A DNA stretch of 64,000 bases from Sergeia podlipaevii (lineage: Eukaryota; Euglenozoa; Kinetoplastea; Trypanosomatida; Trypanosomatidae): NCBI GenBank assembly GCA_030849805.1, contig JASANZ010002224.1, positions 1 to 64,000 of the forward strand, written 5' to 3'. Positions 1-10,668 of the stretch are shown here, piece by piece (positions within the stretch are counted from its first letter, which is position 1; each line of letters opens with the position of its first letter). Made by a program: the position numbers and the translations under genes. A model generated the notes under the pieces. The model was not told the DNA's origin, did no database searches, and worked only from the letters and a program-made list of their open reading frames with translations.

Positions 1-963
1 CCCACCCACACCCCCACACACCCACACACACACACACTATTCATACCATAAGTGAGAAATCGACTAGCCACAAAGCAAAGCAATAAAAGCTAATAATAAT
101 AATAATAAAAGCAGAAAAAAAAAAAGAGAATAAAGAGATAAGCATATAGTACACGCCCCCCACCTCCTCCACTATAAGAAGAAAAAAATGATGGAAGAGA
201 GAGGAGCCCTTGTATTTTTTTTTATTTTTTTTATTTTCATTTTTGGAGGGTGGGGGTACTAAGTAGAAACAAACCTATTATACTGTACGCGCACCCGCAG
301 CCCCATTATGACAGTCAAACGCCGGCTGTGGCAATAAGGAGAAAGAAAGAAAAAAAAAAGAGATGGAGGATGAAGAAAAGCGTTGTTTCTCTCTCTCTCT
401 CTCTCTTGCCTGGTGTCTCTATTGTTATGGTCCTTGCTTTTGTTGTCACTGTTGATTTTTCACCTTTCGAATACGCACAAATTGAGATTGAACGGATTGG
501 AAAAAAAAAAAGGTGAGAATATAGAGAAGGGTTCAAAAAAAAAAAGCCCCGCCATGCTCACAGCAACCACATGCGAACATACACGTAATAGCAAAAAAAA
601 AAAAAATGAATCATCTCAACTCTCGTAAACACAATGACCTCCTGACAAAAAAAAGAAAGAGGTGATGACAACGTTGGTATGTTGGTACAATTTTTTTTAA
701 ATGATTATTCATTCCTTTTTTGTTATTTTTGCTGGTTGGTGGAAGTTCGCAATAGGGTTGCTCCCACCTGACTTCCTTTATTTCCAAAAAAAAAGGGATA
801 ATTGCATTCATATCAAAACCAAAGATATGAAGAAAAGAAACCAAAAAAAAAAGGATAGTAACACTCACGAAAAAAAAAAAAATGCTCAAACAAACATAGT
901 AGTGTGGCTTTAGCATCTTTTTAAAAAAAAAGAAATGCATCAGCATTCTTCCTTTTACACCGA
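1..963. other. AT-rich intergenic spacer
   Basis: No gene is seen here. The stretch starts with a CA-rich microsatellite (about 1-39) and then holds many A or T homopolymers, short AAT repeats and a CT tract near 390-407. This is the region downstream of the first acylated-protein gene and probably holds its 3' UTR and the intergenic region to the next gene outside the window. Confidence 0.7.
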
Positions 964-2583
964 TTAGATTGGTGTCGTATTGCGGAGTTGAGCAACCATC
1001 TGCACCTGCCTCATCACCTCCTTGCTCGGAGAAGGTGAGGGCCTGTTCGTCACCTGCCAGCCGTTCGTGTCTCCAGCGAGAATGATAGCTGTCTCCCCCT
1101 CCTTACTCACATTCGGCGTGGACATCTCCGGCTCTTCGTCGAAGGGTGTCCCTTGCGTCACCGTCGAGTGCTCAGAAGCATTGCTCTTCTCAATAGTCTC
1201 TGCGCCAAACACCTCCACCTCGTGTACTCGCAGGGAAGTGCGAACACGGGGCACGCTAGCGGAAGCAGCGACAGAACTAGGCATTGACTTGACGACAGAA
1301 GCCTGGGCAGAAAACCGCGAAGTCGACGCTGCTGCTGCTGCCGCCACGACCCTCACTGGCGTTCCCTCTGGCACAGTCGAAGAACTCTCAGCCACACAAG
1401 ACACGATGGATGGCTTGCGCTTACCAGAGAGAAAAGGGTTCTCGATAAAGACGCGACTCACACGTCGCCCACTCGGCGGCAGAGAAGGACGCTCCGGGGG
1501 CTGCGACTGCACACGAGCGGGAGAGTTGGCCGCATGGCTAGCATTGGGGACCGCCAGAGCGGGTGATGGCACCGTCGTTGGTCCAGCAGCAGCAGCAGCA
1601 GCAGGACTGGCAAATGAAAAGGGAGGCTGGACCTCCGTAGTACGAGAGGAAGTACTTGTAGTTGGAGATCTGGTAGTGCAGCGGGCGACTGGCTGAGCTG
1701 CCGCTGAAGCCAGAAAAACGGTGGTGGAGCACGTAGAAATAGATATGGAGGGGTGACGTTTAATTATAAGCACCGTTGCCTGCTGCTCCTCAAGGTGATG
1801 GTGGTTCAGCTGGGGATGCAGAGGAGGCTGCGAGTGTCGCTTCGACTTTAGCGACTGGTGCTCCTGGGCGGCCTCCATGTAGAGCTTGGACCGGAGTTCC
1901 TCTTCTTTCTGCTGAGCACGGCTCTTCTTCAACTGACTGTTGGTCTTCACAACTGGGATCACGACAAATATGGGTTCAGAAGAGCCTCGTGACTGCGACT
2001 GTGACTGTGACCTATCTTGCTTAATGCTTGAGCTGAAGTTGTTTGTGCGTGGTTTTTCCTGTGTCGTTCCGGCCACTGGCGACAGCTGCACTGCACCAGA
2101 AGTTGTTGCCCCTGCGGCCTCTTGCAGACAAGAGGAGCGCGCAGTGCTAAGGAGGACGTCACTCGCAGAGTTACAGCCGGCCGTGTTGACCTTCTCATAG
2201 GCCTCGCAGGTGGTCTGGTGGCAGCAAGGGCACATCCTCTTATTCTCCAATGGGACTGGGACGTAGTGCTGCTGTGGTGAAGAGGCATCATCATCGTGGG
2301 GGTGCTGCTGGACAGCCCGCTCGGCGGCATCCACGTGTGCTTGCTGCAGTTGCTGGGCAGGGTGCTGAGAAAGTGGCTCCTTCTCTGTTTGGGAGGCAGA
2401 CGTAGGCGTGTCGCGAGAAGGTTCAGAAACCTCGCTCAAAGGGTCGTGCTGCTGCTCCTGTACCTCTTGTTGTTGCGAGTTGACCTGACTCGCCGATTCA
2501 TGATTGACCGCGTTGTTGTCCTCATAGAGGTCGCCGGCAACGCTAGTACGCTGGCTCGTCGCCTTGGAGTTAGTGCAGCCCAT
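964..2583 (-). CDS. Dual-acylated low-complexity protein (paralogue A)
   Basis: 539-aa protein of unknown function. Starting at the ATG at 2583 it begins MGCTNSKAT, a strong N-myristoylation plus palmitoylation signal (Gly2, Cys3, Ser6), so membrane anchoring is expected. An in-frame ATG at 2616 would add 11 residues (MGRGDEAQKGK), and Glu at position 6 makes that a poor myristoylation substrate. Both ATGs lie downstream of the predicted splice acceptor, so both forms are possible. The rest is rich in Ser, Ala, Gln and Pro and probably disordered, with one Cys cluster (CPCCHQTTC) near residue 120. The last 35 residues carry W-x-V then MRQVQMVAQLR; the protein encoded at 6172-9069 ends with a closely similar block (MRQVRFVFQMR) and also starts with a dual-acylation signal, so the two look paralogous. 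The acylation and paralogy are read from sequence; the role is unknown. Confidence 0.8.
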   Translation of the reverse strand: MGCTNSKATSQRTSVAGDLYEDNNAVNHESASQVNSQQQEVQEQQHDPLSEVSEPSRDTPTSASQTEKEPLSQHPAQQLQQAHVDAAERAVQQHPHDDDASSPQQHYVPVPLENKRMCPCCHQTTCEAYEKVNTAGCNSASDVLLSTARSSCLQEAAGATTSGAVQLSPVAGTTQEKPRTNNFSSSIKQDRSQSQSQSRGSSEPIFVVIPVVKTNSQLKKSRAQQKEEELRSKLYMEAAQEHQSLKSKRHSQPPLHPQLNHHHLEEQQATVLIIKRHPSISISTCSTTVFLASAAAQPVARCTTRSPTTSTSSRTTEVQPPFSFASPAAAAAAGPTTVPSPALAVPNASHAANSPARVQSQPPERPSLPPSGRRVSRVFIENPFLSGKRKPSIVSCVAESSSTVPEGTPVRVVAAAAAASTSRFSAQASVVKSMPSSVAASASVPRVRTSLRVHEVEVFGAETIEKSNASEHSTVTQGTPFDEEPEMSTPNVSKEGETAIILAGDTNGWQVTNRPSPSPSKEVMRQVQMVAQLRNTTPI

Positions 2584-2671
2584 TTTTCCTTTCTGAGCTT
2601 CGTCCCCTCTTCCCATCAGTTTTCTACTAGTTAAGGCACAGAAGTGTGAACTCCCGGCGCAAGATACAATG

Positions 2672-2673
2672 CT
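2672..2673 (-). promoter_or_regulatory. Putative spliced-leader acceptor AG
   Basis: On the minus strand a pyrimidine-rich tract (roughly 2675-2700) is followed by CAG. This would give a 5' UTR of about 55-88 nt ahead of the two candidate ATGs at 2616 and 2583. Assigned from the general trypanosomatid rule of polypyrimidine tract plus first AG; not proven. Confidence 0.4.
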
Positions 2674-2891
2674 GATGGTAGAAAGAAAAAGATAAACAAC
2701 AACAACAACAACAACAAAAAGGAAACACTATTCACTGGAAGACTTAGAGTAGGTATATAGTATATAGTATATATATACGCACACACACACCTCCAAAAAG
2801 CAATTTTGATGAGAATAATAATGAAACGTGCAATATGTAATAAATGTACAGAGTGGTAGTAGAAAAAGAATATTAATAGGAAGAACCAAAG

Positions 2892-2916
2892 TATATATAT
2901 ATATATATATATATAT
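2892..2916. repeat. TA microsatellite
   Basis: Uninterrupted TA dinucleotide run inside the spacer between the two acylated-protein genes. Confidence 0.9.
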
Positions 2917-4867
2917 TCCTGAAGTCCTTCTGTGGTTCTCTCTCCCCCTTTTTATTCCTTGTAACTTCTAAAGATATATATATCTGTTGATAAGACCCAG
3001 TGGCGGGCTCCTTTACAATACCTAAATGATGAAGAATTTGTTTCTTTTTTTTTTAGAGATTAAAAAAAGAAAGAGGACGGAAAGCTAACAGTCAATGCAT
3101 GTGCTAAATACCAATTGTAAAGACAAAGCATCTTTAACGTCAAGGAGAGTTTTTAATAAAAGAGAGCGTGTGCCCTCACTCGGGATTTAAAAAAAAAATC
3201 TGAAGAAAAAAAACATAACATAAAGATAAAACCAAAGTAGTTAACATATTTTTGTTTTTAATCCGTTCGCAAACATTGATTCATCATAACAAGTTTTTAT
3301 TAATTTATTTGTTTGTTTAGTATTGCGTGTGCATGGATGTGTCGCTCGACGCGGGCCCACACACAGGTGCAACTACACCACATTGAATTCCTTCTTTTTC
3401 TTTTTTCTTTTTTCTCTCTCTCTCTCACAAACACAAAGAAAGTACAACTTTTGATGTAATATATACGCACTTGTTGTTGTTGTTGTTGCTTTTTGGTAAA
3501 CATATATATCGGGAATATTTAAAAAAAAAATTGAATGGTAATAGTAGCAAACAAAACAAAAAAAAAAAGAAGTCAAGAAACACCCGTGATGGGAGAAAAA
3601 AGATAAAGAGAACATATGACAAAAAAAAAAAAACCGCACACCCCAGAGAGTTATAAAAACGATGATCGCATATATTCAACACACACACACACGCGCGCGC
3701 CAATATATATATATATATGTAGAAAGAATATCTCGTCTTCTTTTTTTTTCTTTATCAAATACATCCACTGTCTTTCTATATACAGGAGATATACATCACC
3801 ATTATCATTGCTCTCCTCCTCCTCTCCCTATATATGGAAGCTTTGAGGAGTACAATGCTTTGCTGATAAAGATACCCCCCCCCTTCTCATATCCACACTT
3901 CTTCTTCTTCTCTCTCTCTCTCTCTCAAAAAAAATAATAATAATAATAATAATAATAGGCTTGTATATCAATGAGAGTACACCAGTAGAACTTGTTCTTC
4001 ACTATCCTCAATGGTCTTCTTTCTTTACAAAAATGGGCATTTCGTTTTCAAAGAAAATGCGTATGTTAAACGTATTCTCTTTTATTTACTACCCTTTTTG
4101 CTTCGTACAGTCAACAACAACAAAAAAGGGAGAGAGAGAGAGAGAGAGATGACACATACCTAACTGGTCCGCATTCCATTTTCTTTTTGGTTTGCTTTTT
4201 TTTCCTTTTATTTTATTTTCTTTGTTTTTTTTTTCTCCTACACCACCTCTTTGTCTTTGTCCTTTACCGTTGCAGAGACTTCACTACCAACATCTCACAG
4301 CAACAAAAGAAACATAGGAGGAGAAAAGCTGTGGAAAAAAAAAAGGAAGAAAAAAAAGAGTCACAACTCCCACCTATTGTTCTAAAACTAAAACAAACAC
4401 CAACAAAAAAAAAAAATATAGTGAAATAGTAAATAATAATAATAATAATAATAATAGTAACTGCACATGGACCCTCACAGTGTGGACACACAAACAAGAA
4501 GAAAAAGAAAAGTTGTATAATGTTCCTTAATAAAAGGGGGGTAAAAAACAAATATAAAGTCCAAAGAGAAAGGATGTATCAGTCGTTCATTTTTTTTTTC
4601 CTCAAACTGAAACACGTTTATCTGGAAAGAAAAAAGAGAAGAAGTTGCTCATTACTCTTGATGCACTGAGAAAAAAAAAAAAACATTCTTGTCTCTATGC
4701 TAGTCTTCCTTCTAAATCCTTCTCTTATTTCTTCGAGTTTTCCTCAGATACGCATACCAAAACAAGCAAGCAAAAAAAATTACTACTATCATCACATCAG
4801 CGTCTTGCTCATGCAGAATGTGTGGTGTCCGTCTCTGGATTCATACACAGATGAAGCTATAAAAGTG

Positions 4868-4890
4868 ATATATATATATATATATATATA
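4868..4890. repeat. TA microsatellite
   Basis: Perfect AT dinucleotide run in the same spacer. Confidence 0.9.
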
Positions 4891-6171
4891 AAGGATTAAA
4901 AAGAAAATAGTCAACAAGGATAAAAGTGCTGTGGCTTCTCTAGTTTTCTTTCTCTTAGCCTGCGTGTGTGCATGTGAGTGTGAATGTATTTCATCTTCTT
5001 CTGCTTTCGCGCGTGTTTGTGTATATTCCAAGTACAGGCACATATATGATTAATAAAAAAGTAAACGTTTTAAGTAAAAACACGTTCATAGTAGAAATGA
5101 CGATAATAATAATAATAATAATAATAATAAGCGGCAAAAAAAAAAAAAACATCATTTCAAAAAAAAAAAAACTTGAAATGAGTACGTTACTCATACAGAC
5201 AATGTATTAATTATTATAGGGGAGGGAGGGGAATGGAAGATATGTACAGCCAAAAGATTGAACTATAGTGGGGGTAATATTGCATAATTTTGTTGTTTCT
5301 CAACGCCAAAATCGTACTAAACCAGCAAACGTATTTTATTTATTTTTCTTCTCCTTTGCGCTTTTTCTTTTTTTTTCTTTTTATAAGTAACCTAGTTCTC
5401 TCCTTGCATCTCCTCCATACCCCCAAGCACACACACACACACACTCTCTCTCCCAGCAACAACAAGCGCACACAAACCCAAATGCTAAGCAGGGGTAACT
5501 TGCTCACTATCCGGGCTTCATGTCATGCATAGCAATTTCTATATTTTTACTCCTTTCAACTTGGTTTCATATGTACTCAAATATATGTATATATATGTAT
5601 ATAACTGAAAGCAGTGGCAGCTAAACATATAGTAATCGTAAATATTCCGTAATCATTCTTCTTTTCGATACAGAGCTTCTTCAAGACATTGACGTATACC
5701 TCCCCCCCCCCTCCCCCCAAAAAAAAAAACTTCTTCACGCGTTGATCACTACTAAAACAAAAAAAGATGTTCAATAATTTATCAAAAAGAGTTTTGTCTT
5801 GTTGTTATTTGTAGCCCTACTTCTAGGAATCTATTAAATTTTTTTTATATATGTATATATGTATATATATTAACAATAAAGCAACACAGTAAACACTGTA
5901 TATTTATCATCCTACAAGTTGCAACACCTTTGCTAAAGTCTTTTTTTATTATTATTTTTGCTGCTGTTGCTGTTTTTGTGTTGATCCACATTTTTTTTTT
6001 CTCATCCACCTCACTACAGCACATCCCCACGCGCGGAATGCCTACTCCTTCCCATGCACAAGAGCATACCCCCCCCCCTTCTAATTTCTGCTAGGAAGTC
6101 TTTTTGAGTGTGTCTACGTTCTCTCTCTTTCTCTCTCTCTCTCCCCTTCAACACGCGCACAATGAGAAGCA

Positions 6172-9069
6172 CTACATCGCAGTCATGCCCCGCATTTGAA
6201 ATACAAACCGCACTTGCCGCATAAGCTTCCAGCTGGCGTTGTCCTCCGGTGGAGGCTTAATCACCTTCCACGTTGGCTCTTGCTTCTCTACTACCTGGCC
6301 ATCACGCGGCTGCTCGGGTGCCTTCTCTGCCACTGGCTCTGATGATGGCGCCGACGCCGCATCCTCTGCAGTCGCAGTCACTGAAGCTGGAGTTGGGGGC
6401 GTGCGTGGCATCGGGGACCTATCCGCAGAGGAGTACATATCATTGTCTGTGTCGTCATGCTTTGGCTGCTCCTGTGGTGGCTGCTTCTTCTTGCTCACAT
6501 CGGTTGGGGTATGAGCAGCAGCAGGCGTGGCAGCCTTCGTCAGTAGTGGCGGAGGGGTCTTCTTCGGGTCTGGGCAAGTCAATGTTGCAGTAGCTGCGGC
6601 CGCTGGTGCTGTAGCTGTTGGCTGCGCACGGTCACTTCCACCAGCACTCACACCCTTGCTCTGAGGAGTGGGTGCCGTTGCAGCAGTAGCAGCAGCGACA
6701 GGAGTTGCCTTGGCGGCAGCTGGCTTGCTGCTCGATAGTGGTGCGCTGCTCAAGGCGGCACTACGCGCCGCTGTAGCGCTAGGGGGTGCAGCAGTGGGCT
6801 GCTGCTGCTGCTGCTTGTTGTCCTCAGTAGGATACTCGGCTGCCTTCGCAGCAGGTTTCTTCTTCTCCGTTGCTGCGACGACCGCAGCAGGAGAGACAGA
6901 GGAAGCAGGAGGATGAGGAGTGCCGTTTGTGGCTGTTAGAGACTTTACTGACGATGGCTTGCCTTGCTGAGAAGCACCAGAAGCAGCAGGGGGGAGGGGC
7001 GCCGGAGCTGCTTGATGAAGAGAAGTCTTCTTGCGTGCAGGCGTGGGTATGGTGGTAGACGCCGCCTCTGTTAGCGACGGTGCCGAAGCAGCAACAGCAG
7101 TGGCAGTACGCGTTGCCTCTGTGGGGTGGGCGTTATTTGTGGTAGCTGTCGGAGCTGGAGCAGGAGGAGCTGCTCGTGTATGCCCAGCAGAAGCTGGTCC
7201 GTTTGCGTGACTGGCAGCCGGAGCTTCACGCTGCTGAGACATAGAAGGAGCAACAGCAGCAGCAGCAGGTGGTGCTGGTGGTGGCGGGATCTCCTTCGCA
7301 CTCTTGCCAGGCGGCACGACACTGTGTGACCCGGTAGAAGGTGCTGAAGCAGCAGACTTTGGTGTAGTCACCGGCGCTGACCGCATAGACGCGGGCTTGG
7401 CCTGTGTAGCAGCAGCAGCAGCAACAGCTGCTGGCCGCTTTGCTGGAGCTGACTTGGCCGCAGCCGCCTCCTCCTCGGCGTACTCCTCAGGCTTCTGGTG
7501 CTCAGCGCGCTGGCGGGGATCGAGAGCGATCATCGCATCATCCTCGTCCTCAACGAGGGTGCCACTCGCAACAGGGTGCTTCACAGTAGCAGGTTTGGCA
7601 CCATGAGAAGAAGGCGACTGCTGCTGCTGCTGCTGCTGCCGCTTCGCTGACGCCCGTTCCGGTGTCACGAGTAGGCGAGCCCCAGACGAGCGCTGCTTGG
7701 AAGTTGCCGCCGATGTGGTGGCGACGTCAGTAGGCGAATGACGAGCAGATAGTTTTCGTGCTGAGGCAGGCGTGCGGTAGCTCAGCAGGGGTGTGGTAAA
7801 GAGCGGAGCGTACGCTGGGGCGATCGGGGGAGACGCAGGGGTGGCCTTGCCAGACGACTTGGTGTTGGCACTGCGCGAAGTTGGCATCCTGTGCTCTGCT
7901 TCATCCTCTGTAGAGCACTCAACGTTGGTGGGAACAGCAGCATCAGCAGCTGCTGTGCCAGGCTTGCTAGAGGTACTCTTTGGAGTTGTCCCAGAGGCAG
8001 CAGGCGGAGCGGCGGCGTTGTTGCGAGAAGAGTTAGGCTTGGATGCCTTGGGTGGCTTGGCTTGTGGTGGGGCAACAGCCGCAGCAGCAGCAGGTGATGG
8101 TGTGTTGGCAACTGGCTTTTTAGTATGCTTCTTCGTCTGCGGATGATCTGTCCTTTCATTAGTGGCTTTGCCCTCAGCAGCAGGAGCAGCAGTAGAGACA
8201 GATGAAGATTGCAGCTTGGTGGCATTAGGGGGTCGTGACTGCGCTGCTGCTCTCGTGTCAGCCTTGCCTTCGTGAGGTGCTGCCATTGCGTCCGCTGATG
8301 ATGGTGCTGCTTGCTGGGCTACTGTGGTATTCGTCATACGAGAAGAAGAAGGAGCAGCAGCAGCAGTGCGAGCAACGAAGAGAGAGGTAGCGACAGGAAT
8401 GGGATGATTCATTTTCATTTGGGTCGGTGTCACCTCGTAGTTGCGCGGCTCTGACTCCGTCGCCGCCTCTCTGACCCTGTGGGGAGCAGCAGTATCCTCC
8501 ACTGCTGGGTACTCGTGTGGCTTGCTCTGTGTCTGTTGCCAAGAAGGAGCAGATGGCTGAGGACGACTGTTCGCTGTTCTGGCAGAAGACTTTTTGCTGC
8601 TTAGGTGGGGAGCGTCGCTCACCATAGGTGGTGCGTTCCCTGGTGCTGGTGCTTCATGCTGAGTCTTGGGGACCTCTTCCCTCTGCGATTGAGCAGCAGC
8701 CTTGCGCTCCACGTTGACCTGAGATGCAGAATCCTTCTTTGCCTGTTCATTAGCAGCCGAAGTGTTGGTTGCCTCGTTAGCCTTCGGCGTCTTGCCAGGA
8801 ATCGGACCCTCATCGTCAGAGCGCGCACTCGGCATGTCGGCAGCAGGAGGAGGAGCAGCAGCAGGTGCGTTGGCTGCTATATCCTTCTCGGCACGCAGGT
8901 CTGATGGTTCCTCTGCCTTCTTGGGAGCTGCGGAAGTAGTCACTGACTGGGCAACAGCAGACTTATCTTCCTTAACCTTGGTTGCCCCAGCCTTCTGTTT
9001 CTTTTTGTCCCCGGCCGCCTTCCCCTCCTTAGGGTTTATAGCCTTATCACAGCACAATCCACTACCCAT
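6172..9069 (-). CDS. Dual-acylated Ala/Pro-rich protein (paralogue B)
   Basis: 965-aa protein of unknown function. The ATG at 9069 gives MGSGLCCDKA, a myristoylation and double-palmitoylation signal (Gly2, Cys6, Cys7), followed by a Lys-rich stretch that would help membrane binding. The frame stays open upstream only by reading a CA microsatellite and has no upstream ATG; no ATG lies between the predicted splice acceptor and 9069, which supports this start. The body is an Ala/Pro/Ser/Thr/Lys-rich, low-complexity and probably disordered chain with a Gln tract (CTG repeats on the plus strand, about 7618-7640). The C-terminus (W-K-V-x2-P, then MRQVRFVFQMR) matches the end of the protein at 964-2583. 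The two genes are adjacent in the same direction, so an ancient tandem duplication with divergent low-complexity bodies is the simplest reading. Function unknown. Confidence 0.8.
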   Translation of the reverse strand: MGSGLCCDKAINPKEGKAAGDKKKQKAGATKVKEDKSAVAQSVTTSAAPKKAEEPSDLRAEKDIAANAPAAAPPPAADMPSARSDDEGPIPGKTPKANEATNTSAANEQAKKDSASQVNVERKAAAQSQREEVPKTQHEAPAPGNAPPMVSDAPHLSSKKSSARTANSRPQPSAPSWQQTQSKPHEYPAVEDTAAPHRVREAATESEPRNYEVTPTQMKMNHPIPVATSLFVARTAAAAPSSSRMTNTTVAQQAAPSSADAMAAPHEGKADTRAAAQSRPPNATKLQSSSVSTAAPAAEGKATNERTDHPQTKKHTKKPVANTPSPAAAAAVAPPQAKPPKASKPNSSRNNAAAPPAASGTTPKSTSSKPGTAAADAAVPTNVECSTEDEAEHRMPTSRSANTKSSGKATPASPPIAPAYAPLFTTPLLSYRTPASARKLSARHSPTDVATTSAATSKQRSSGARLLVTPERASAKRQQQQQQQSPSSHGAKPATVKHPVASGTLVEDEDDAMIALDPRQRAEHQKPEEYAEEEAAAAKSAPAKRPAAVAAAAATQAKPASMRSAPVTTPKSAASAPSTGSHSVVPPGKSAKEIPPPPAPPAAAAVAPSMSQQREAPAASHANGPASAGHTRAAPPAPAPTATTNNAHPTEATRTATAVAASAPSLTEAASTTIPTPARKKTSLHQAAPAPLPPAASGASQQGKPSSVKSLTATNGTPHPPASSVSPAAVVAATEKKKPAAKAAEYPTEDNKQQQQQPTAAPPSATAARSAALSSAPLSSSKPAAAKATPVAAATAATAPTPQSKGVSAGGSDRAQPTATAPAAAATATLTCPDPKKTPPPLLTKAATPAAAHTPTDVSKKKQPPQEQPKHDDTDNDMYSSADRSPMPRTPPTPASVTATAEDAASAPSSEPVAEKAPEQPRDGQVVEKQEPTWKVIKPPPEDNASWKLMRQVRFVFQMRGMTAM

Positions 9070-9086
9070 TTCGATATCTCTCACTA

Positions 9087-9131
9087 TGTGTGTGTGTGTG
9101 TGTGTGTGTATGTGTGTGTCTGTGTGTGTGT
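9087..9131. repeat. TG/CA microsatellite in the 5' UTR
   Basis: Imperfect TG run (CA on the transcribed minus strand) 18 bases upstream of the start codon at 9069 and downstream of the predicted splice acceptor, so it should be in the mature 5' UTR. Confidence 0.85.
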
Positions 9132-9177
9132 CTTTATGGGAAGTATGCAACCAAAACTCAGAAACTTGTGAGATAAA

Positions 9178-9179
9178 CT
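9178..9179 (-). promoter_or_regulatory. Putative spliced-leader acceptor AG
   Basis: Minus-strand sequence reads a T-rich ATT-repeat tract ending in TTTTAG. The next ATG downstream is the one at 9069, giving a 5' UTR of about 108 nt that includes the CA repeat. Confidence 0.45.
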
Positions 9180-9181
9180 AA

Positions 9182-9216
<35 letters not shown>
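9182..9216. repeat. AAT microsatellite
   Basis: AAT trinucleotide run; on the minus strand it supplies a T-rich ATT tract directly upstream of the predicted acceptor AG for the gene at 6172-9069. Confidence 0.85.
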
Positions 9217-9217
<1 letters not shown>

Positions 9218-10668
9218 CGGCTTTCAAAAAAATAATAATAATAAAAAGGTCGGTACTGATTCTTTTTTTTGTGTATGTTGTTTGAAAGAGAGAGAGCGAG
9301 ATAGAGCGGGGGAAAGGAGGATCAACGCACTGTAAAGCAAACTAGTATGTGTGAATGCTTTTAACAGGTGATGCCAAGTGGTAATCCAAAAAAAAAGAAA
9401 AAGATAAGATAAGATATAAATAAAAAAAGAGTGGTCTTCAGTGTTGCTTCAGAAATTTGAAAAGAAAAAAAAAAGAGAGAAGAAAAAAGGGAAAAAGAAT
9501 AGTTGAAGATAGAGTACTATTCTATATTATCCTCGCTTTCTTCTTTCTTTAACTTTGCTTTTAAATAAAATAATTCTTCACTCTATGTGCTTCTTCTTCT
9601 TCTTCTTCTTGTAGTTGCGAACCTTTTCTACTTCCCCTTTCTTTGTCAAAATAAAATAAAATAAAATAAATACAAGATGTGTAAGTGTATATATATAGAA
9701 AGAGAAAGAGAAAAGGGCTTCGACAATACTAACAACAATAATAATAGTAGTAACAATAAAGGAGCAGTTCCCTGACGAATATGACTGAAATTACTATGAA
9801 AAGGAAAAAAAAAAAGAGAGAGACAAACTGTGAATGCTGTTAAGTGTGTAAGTAAGAAAACGAATATATATGTATACCTTGTGAGTGAGTATGAGATTGT
9901 GGGGTGGTGAATTGATATATATATTCGTTTTCGTCAAGTAAATATTAGGGGAAAAGAAGGTGATCAATTAAAAAATATGTATATATGCTGCAAATGATGG
10001 CTCACCTCTAAAAATACAGAGAGGAAAATAAATGTGAAATACAAAAAAAAGAATGAGTTAGTGGATAAGCGGTACAATCCCACTAACTTGCTTTTTGGGG
10101 GGGTTCTCCTACTTTTTTTTTCTCGCATTTAAAAAAAATTGATAGTCGTTTTCACGTATGCACTTCCTCCTCTTTTCTTTTCTTTTTTTCACCCATTACT
10201 GCTTCACTTCAAATTACTGCTTTCCTCTTCTCTGCGTGTGTATGTGTGTATCTAACTGAAACAGTTTTGAAGAAAAAAAAAAAAGAAAAGAGAAGAAAAA
10301 AATGAAATAAATCCTCCCATTTACTCACACTGTCGTTGTCCTCCTCTTCCTCCTCCTGTAGCACAACATTGTACACTCACAGCACGCGCACACATTTTCT
10401 ATATGTTTTTTTGCTATAATGAAAAAAAATGGTGGTGGTGGTGGTGGTTGTGGTGCTTCTACACACCAGTTCCTGTTCATCCTCTCGCAACCATCATGCT
10501 GGCCTCATGCTTTCTTTTTTCCTTTTCTTTATTCATCCTCCTCTATTCGCCTCCTTCACCTCACATAAAACTAATGAATCGCATAGGGCACACACACACA
10601 ACAAAAAAAAAGATGGGAAGAAATGAGAAAGAGGAAGAAACAAGCGAAAAAAAAAAGTGAAAGTAAAC
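9217..10668. other. AT-rich intergenic spacer
   Basis: No gene seen. Contains A and T homopolymers, a (TTC)n run near 9593-9610, AAAAT repeats near 9650-9670 and a GGT repeat near 10430-10450. The GGT repeat creates short open frames that look artificial. Confidence 0.65.

Larger units (their letters stand above)
2617..6171. other. Long AT-rich intergenic spacer with microsatellites
   Basis: About 3.5 kb without a credible gene. It holds TA repeats (2892-2916, 4868-4890), AAT/ATA repeats (3933-3957, 4431-4456, 5103-5130), CT/GA runs, a C homopolymer near 5700-5716 and many poly-A or poly-T tracts. All open frames here read through homopolymers or repeats and lack coding character. It is unusually long for a spacer inside a transcription unit and probably includes the 3' UTR of the gene at 6172-9069's downstream neighbour boundary and intergenic DNA. 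Confidence 0.65.

Noticed and set aside
1022..1696. 224-codon plus-strand open frame
   Set aside because: Antisense to the acylated protein gene at 964-2583, low-complexity and against the direction of the transcription unit.
10430..10455. GGT trinucleotide repeat
   Set aside because: A plain microsatellite in a spacer; the short frames it creates are not credible genes.
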